Of a stretch of 64,000 bases of DNA, positions 61,125-64,000 are shown piece after piece. This stretch comes from Pseudovibrio sp947494035 (GTDB taxonomy: Bacteria > Pseudomonadota > Alphaproteobacteria > Rhizobiales > Stappiaceae): assembly GCA_947494035.1 (NCBI GenBank), contig CANLTN010000007.1, positions 1-64,000 of the forward strand. The letters run 5' to 3'. Position numbers and translations under genes: made by a program. Positions within the stretch are counted from its first letter, which is position 1; each line of letters begins with the position of its first letter. The notes under the pieces are model-generated. The model made no database searches, was not told the origin of the DNA, and was given only the letters and a program-made list of their open reading frames with translations.

Positions 61125-61565
61125 TCAGACCTCGGAAGGGTCCATGCCTGCCATTTCCAGAACAATTGCCCACTCTTCCGGCTTTACCGGCTGAACGGAC
61201 AGGCGCATGGAGGTCACCAAAGCCATATCAGAGAGGCGTTCTTCGGCCTTTACCTGTGCCAGAGTGACAGTTTGAGGCAGGTCTTTGACGGCTTTGATGT
61301 CTACGCATTCCCAGCGTGGATCATCGGTCGTGGAATCCGGATGCACCAACGCACTCACTTCTACAATACCGACGACTTCCTTGCCGATATTGGAGTGATA
61401 GAAGAAGCCGCGGTCGCCGATTTTCATATCGCGCATGAAGTTGCGGGCTTGATAGTTGCGTATGCCGTCCCACTCTTCGCCTTCTTCGCCCTTGGCTTTC
61501 TGTTGTTCCCAAGACCATTTGTTAGGTTCGGATTTGAACAGCCAGTATTGCAACGCTTCCTCCAT
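61125..61565 (-). CDS. EVE domain-containing protein
   Basis: About 146 residues from the Met at 61565; the frame stays open to 61619. YWLFKSEPNKWSWEQQKAKG, EWDGIRNYQARNFMRDMKIGDRGFFYHSN and VGIVEVSA are the marks of the EVE (thymocyte nuclear protein 1/PUA-like) fold, which binds modified nucleobases. In bacteria its role is unclear. It starts six bases before, and on the same strand as, the methyltransferase gene and is therefore likely cotranscribed. Confidence 0.92.
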   Translation of the reverse strand: MEEALQYWLFKSEPNKWSWEQQKAKGEEGEEWDGIRNYQARNFMRDMKIGDRGFFYHSNIGKEVVGIVEVSALVHPDSTTDDPRWECVDIKAVKDLPQTVTLAQVKAEERLSDMALVTSMRLSVQPVKPEEWAIVLEMAGMDPSEV

Positions 61566-61699
61566 GTAAACTGAATGTGTGTTTTGACCGAAGTGATCGA
61601 GCCGATGCTTCGGGAACACACAGTAAATGGAGCACCAGCTTTTCGAAACAAGCGAGTGCTCCAGTTTAGATATGTTGTAAAACGTAACTTACAGCAAAA

Positions 61700-61990
61700 T
61701 TACATTTCCGGGTTCTTTAATACCCAGTTCCATGGGCGGATCTCAACAGATTCAAACAAGCCTGCCAGAGCGTATGGGTCTTCGTTCGCCACAGCCAGTG
61801 CTTCGTCGCGGTTTGCAGCTTCGACAATGACGAGCGAACCGGTTGGGGACACAAGATCATCACACATAAACGGACCAGCACCCTTGAGGCGATCGCCGAG
61901 ACCCTTCAGGAAGTTGAGGTGCTCTTCGCGGGTCTTCTGACGAAGCTCTACCGAATGTGGCTTGTCTGTGCAGATGAGAGCGTACAGCAT
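61700..61990 (-). CDS. YciI family protein
   Basis: A 96-residue protein with MLYALICTDKPHSVELRQKTREEHLNFLK and the DPYALAGLFESVEIRPWNWV end of the YciI/YCII domain, including the conserved His and Asp that form its putative active site. The function is unknown. It lies between gpsA and the EVE gene on the same strand, a neighbourhood shared by many alphaproteobacteria. Confidence 0.92.
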   Translation of the reverse strand: MLYALICTDKPHSVELRQKTREEHLNFLKGLGDRLKGAGPFMCDDLVSPTGSLVIVEAANRDEALAVANEDPYALAGLFESVEIRPWNWVLKNPEM

Positions 61991-62075
61991 ATTGGATACT
62001 CCAGTAGCGGGATTTCATCCCAACCTTTAAAACCCTGATTTTTAATCAGGTAAATCTGACTTTAAGTGGATTCTG

Positions 62076-63086
62076 TTAGGGGTGGGTCTCTCGTTTGAGG
62101 GGGCGCGTCATTAAGTCGCTTAATGCTTGTGCGACGTCGATTTTACCCGCTACGATTTGTGAAACCGCTCTTGCAATTGGCATCTCGACGCCGTGCTTTT
62201 CTGCCAAATCTACCGCGATATTGGCTGAGTGAGCGCCTTCTGCGAGTTTCTGGCCCGGTGCAACGAGTTCTTCCGGTTTTCTGCCCTGACCGATCTTGAG
62301 GCCAAACGCGAAGTTGCGTGACTGGGTGGAGGAACAGCTGAGCACCAGATCGCCGAGACCGGACAGGCCGGTGAGGGTTTCACTTTTTGCGTTCAATGCC
62401 ATGCCAAGGCGGGTTAGTTCTGCGAAACCACGAGCGGTGAGTGCTGCCTGTGCGCTGGCGCCGAGGCCGTAACCGATGGCAGCCCCACATGCGATGGCCA
62501 GAACGTTCTTGAGAGCACCGCCGATCTGTACGCCGATGAGGTCATCAGTTGCGTAAGGGCGGAAGCTATTGGAAGCCAATGCTGCGGAGAGTTGATCCGC
62601 GACTGCGCCATCTTCTGCTGCGATTGTCACAGCAGTGGGCAGGCCTTTGGTCACATCGCTTGCGAAGCTTGGGCCGGACAGGGCTGCTGGAATTGCGTCT
62701 GGTGCAACGGACTTGATGATTTCAGAAAGCAAACGGCCCGTCTGTTGCTCGATGCCCTTTGCGCAGAGCACGATTGGCGTTGCCGGCTTGAGGAACGGCT
62801 TGATGGCCTCTGTCATGGCCCGTGTTGTCTGGGCTGGTGTCACGAGCAGGAGTGCATCAGCATCGTTGACGGCCTCTTTCAGGCTGTCGGTTGCGGTGAT
62901 TTGCTCTGTCCATTGGATGCCGGGCAGGTATTTCGGGTTTTGCTTGCTGGTGTTGATTGCGGTGACGGTTTCAGCATCACGTGCCCAGATGGTGGCTTCA
63001 CGACCGGCTCTTGCTGCTGCCAGCGCGAGCGCAGTTCCCCAAGATCCTCCGCCAATTACAGCGATCTTGTTCAGAGCAGTGGTCAT
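62076..63086 (-). CDS. gpsA: NAD(P)H-dependent glycerol-3-phosphate dehydrogenase
   Basis: About 336 residues from the Met at 63086; the frame stays open to 63107. The Rossmann start IAVIGGGSWGTALALAAARAG, VLCAKGIEQQTGRLLSEI, ALSGPSFASDVTKGLPTAV and QIGGALKNVLAIACGAAIGYGLGASAQAALTARGFAEL (with the catalytic Lys in A-L-K-N-V) are all typical. It makes sn-glycerol 3-phosphate for phospholipid synthesis. It begins ten bases after the Nudix gene ends, so the two are likely cotranscribed. Confidence 0.95.
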   Translation of the reverse strand: MTTALNKIAVIGGGSWGTALALAAARAGREATIWARDAETVTAINTSKQNPKYLPGIQWTEQITATDSLKEAVNDADALLLVTPAQTTRAMTEAIKPFLKPATPIVLCAKGIEQQTGRLLSEIIKSVAPDAIPAALSGPSFASDVTKGLPTAVTIAAEDGAVADQLSAALASNSFRPYATDDLIGVQIGGALKNVLAIACGAAIGYGLGASAQAALTARGFAELTRLGMALNAKSETLTGLSGLGDLVLSCSSTQSRNFAFGLKIGQGRKPEELVAPGQKLAEGAHSANIAVDLAEKHGVEMPIARAVSQIVAGKIDVAQALSDLMTRPLKRETHP

Positions 63087-63096
63087 GTCGTTTCCC

Positions 63097-63579
63097 TTAG
63101 TGGACAATGTTCAATCGTTCGCAAAGTTGGTCAAGAGGGAGATCGAACCCTCCGTGCATTGTTAGCTTGGACTTAGTTGCGTTGTCTGCCAAATCAACCC
63201 AGAAGAAGCGAAAGAGGATGGGATCTCCACCGTCATTTGGGCTCATTTCGTAGTGATCCCAGCTCTGCTTTGCTTTTTCCTGCACTTTGAGATGGAAGAA
63301 TTTGCGGCGGTGGAGTTCGGGGCCTTCGGTTTTGTCGTCTTCATACAGGAAGTCGTGGCCCGTGAATTGTTCAAGAGCGCCGGAAATGTGCAGGCCGGTT
63401 TCTTCTTCAAACTCGCGTTTGGCAGCATGCAGATAGCTTTCGCCGGGGTCCAGCGTGCCACCGGGCACCTGCAACCTGCCTGCGATGTTGGTTTCAGGCT
63501 CATCGAATACGAGAAGATGCGTGCCGCAAGTCATGTAAACGTAGGCTTTGTGGCGCGGGTGCAAAATGGTTTCTGTCAT
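63097..63579 (-). CDS. Nudix hydrolase
   Basis: A 160-residue Nudix protein. The Nudix box is complete at residues 41-63 (G-TLDPG-E-SYLHAAK-REFEEETGL), giving the metal-binding Glu residues. The domain is flanked by HLLVFDEPETN and a C-terminal FRFFWVDL strand. It hydrolyses a nucleoside diphosphate linked to another group; the substrate is not known. It is the first gene of a likely operon with gpsA. Repeat module 2, copy Y, lies about 125 bases before its start in the same orientation. Confidence 0.9.
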   Translation of the reverse strand: MTETILHPRHKAYVYMTCGTHLLVFDEPETNIAGRLQVPGGTLDPGESYLHAAKREFEEETGLHISGALEQFTGHDFLYEDDKTEGPELHRRKFFHLKVQEKAKQSWDHYEMSPNDGGDPILFRFFWVDLADNATKSKLTMHGGFDLPLDQLCERLNIVH

Positions 63580-63705
63580 GACGCAAACGAATCCGTGCTT
63601 ATAAAATTCTGACAGATGTTAGTTGCAGGAGTTTGTCTTAGACAAGGCGCGAGGCCTGTTTGTACAGGATATGCTGCACAGCGTTTGAGCGAGTGGAACG
63701 CATTT

Positions 63706-64000
63706 TGGCACCGCATGCTGTTCCATGCAGTGTTGGGCTTAAAGCTTCCCGAAGGTCGGGATGGGCAAGGCGAGCAGGCAGTGCCTGCGCTACTTGTTAA
63801 ATTAGTTTCTTCGGCATTGGCTGTCGCCTTGCCCGGGCGTTTTTGTAGGAGGCTATGGCCAAGGTCCAAAAGACGCTTTGAGAAGGTGAACCCGACTGAT
63901 GCAGGTGCCTCCCAGTGCTGACGCCCTTTGGTTTGGCCGCGCATCCTCCCGCCCCAACACTCATGGCGTTTGGGCAACCTCCACGGACCTGCTGCAAAAT
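63706..64000 (-). repeat. Long repeat module 2, copy Y (inverted, runs off the window)
   Basis: The reverse complement matches 53287-53576: GCAGCAGGTCCGTGGAGGTT at one end and CAACACTGCATGGA ... GGTGCCA at the other. After GGGCGTCAGCACT a segment of about 40 bases is unrelated to the one in copy X, then identity resumes at GCGTCTTTTGGA. The copy continues past base 64000, so module 1 may follow. A 133-codon frame (63576-63977) over it is not considered a gene. Confidence 0.82.

Noticed and set aside
63576..63977. 133-codon minus-strand frame at the right end
   Set aside because: It is translated almost wholly from the repeat sequence, which in the other copy has a different insert and broken frame.

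Overview
The window looks like chromosomal DNA of a marine-type alphaproteobacterium of the Hyphomicrobiales, closest in gene content to Pseudovibrio/Stappiaceae. This rests on the BioMNY biotin importer, a mesaconyl-CoA hydratase of the ethylmalonyl-CoA pathway, TRAP transport under sigma-54 control, and 105-bp palindromic intergenic repeats of the kind common in this order. The species call is an inference. The window opens in the 3' end of a 5S rRNA gene, so an rRNA operon lies to the left.

Layout. 0.3-4.6 kb: accessory genes (sulfotransferase, GNAT, TauE/SafE exporter, YjbR, Cys-rich protein). 5.0-7.1 kb: bioMNY. 7.1-14 kb: GrpB, ROK regulator with an MFS carrier, SLC13-like permease, then AT-rich unknowns including a possible HNH protein. 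14.1-15.9 kb: hpd (tyrosine catabolism) divergent from an Lrp/AsnC regulator, with palindromes between them. 16-20.3 kb: DUF533, DUF1203, GMC oxidoreductase, two GNATs and a relic of a GMC 3' end. 20.5-23.1 kb: modABC. 23.2-33.1 kb: C4-dicarboxylate block (dctB, dctD, an orphan Imm11-like gene, a sigma-54 promoter, dctPQM, a second lone DctP, and an HTH-citrate synthase fusion). 33.5-46.2 kb: LysR, TrhP-like U32 protein, mesaconyl-CoA hydratase, RidA, carbonic anhydrase, APC and MATE carriers, VOC proteins, epimerase, leuB. 46.7-51.2 kb: FkbM-like methyltransferase, lipocalin-like protein, ComB-like phosphatase, asd. 51.4-54.3 kb: lipoprotein and a repeat-rich stretch. 54.3-63.6 kb: TenA, a polar amino-acid ABC importer, PLP dehydratase, M20 hydrolase, and a conserved housekeeping cluster (methyltransferase, EVE, YciI, gpsA, Nudix). 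The right end is an inverted copy of the repeat near 53.4 kb.

How the genes work together. The dct block reads as one nutritional circuit: DctB/DctD sense dicarboxylates and drive the -24/-12 promoter before dctP. The second DctP and the HTH-citrate synthase probably extend this circuit. modABC, bioMNY and the amino-acid ABC genes are tightly coupled transport operons with overlapping or closely spaced genes.

Most interesting items: (1) a 44-codon Thr/Lys-rich ORF directly before asd, which looks like an attenuator leader for aspartate-family amino acids; (2) a 17-bp hairpin that would hide the ribosome site and start codon of the DUF1203 gene; (3) a 20-bp palindrome before the HTH-citrate synthase fusion; (4) two structured repeat families, one of which sits just upstream of genes in the same orientation; (5) an orphan Imm11-like immunity gene inside the dct locus. 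No CRISPR array, prophage, complete IS element or tRNA gene was recognised.
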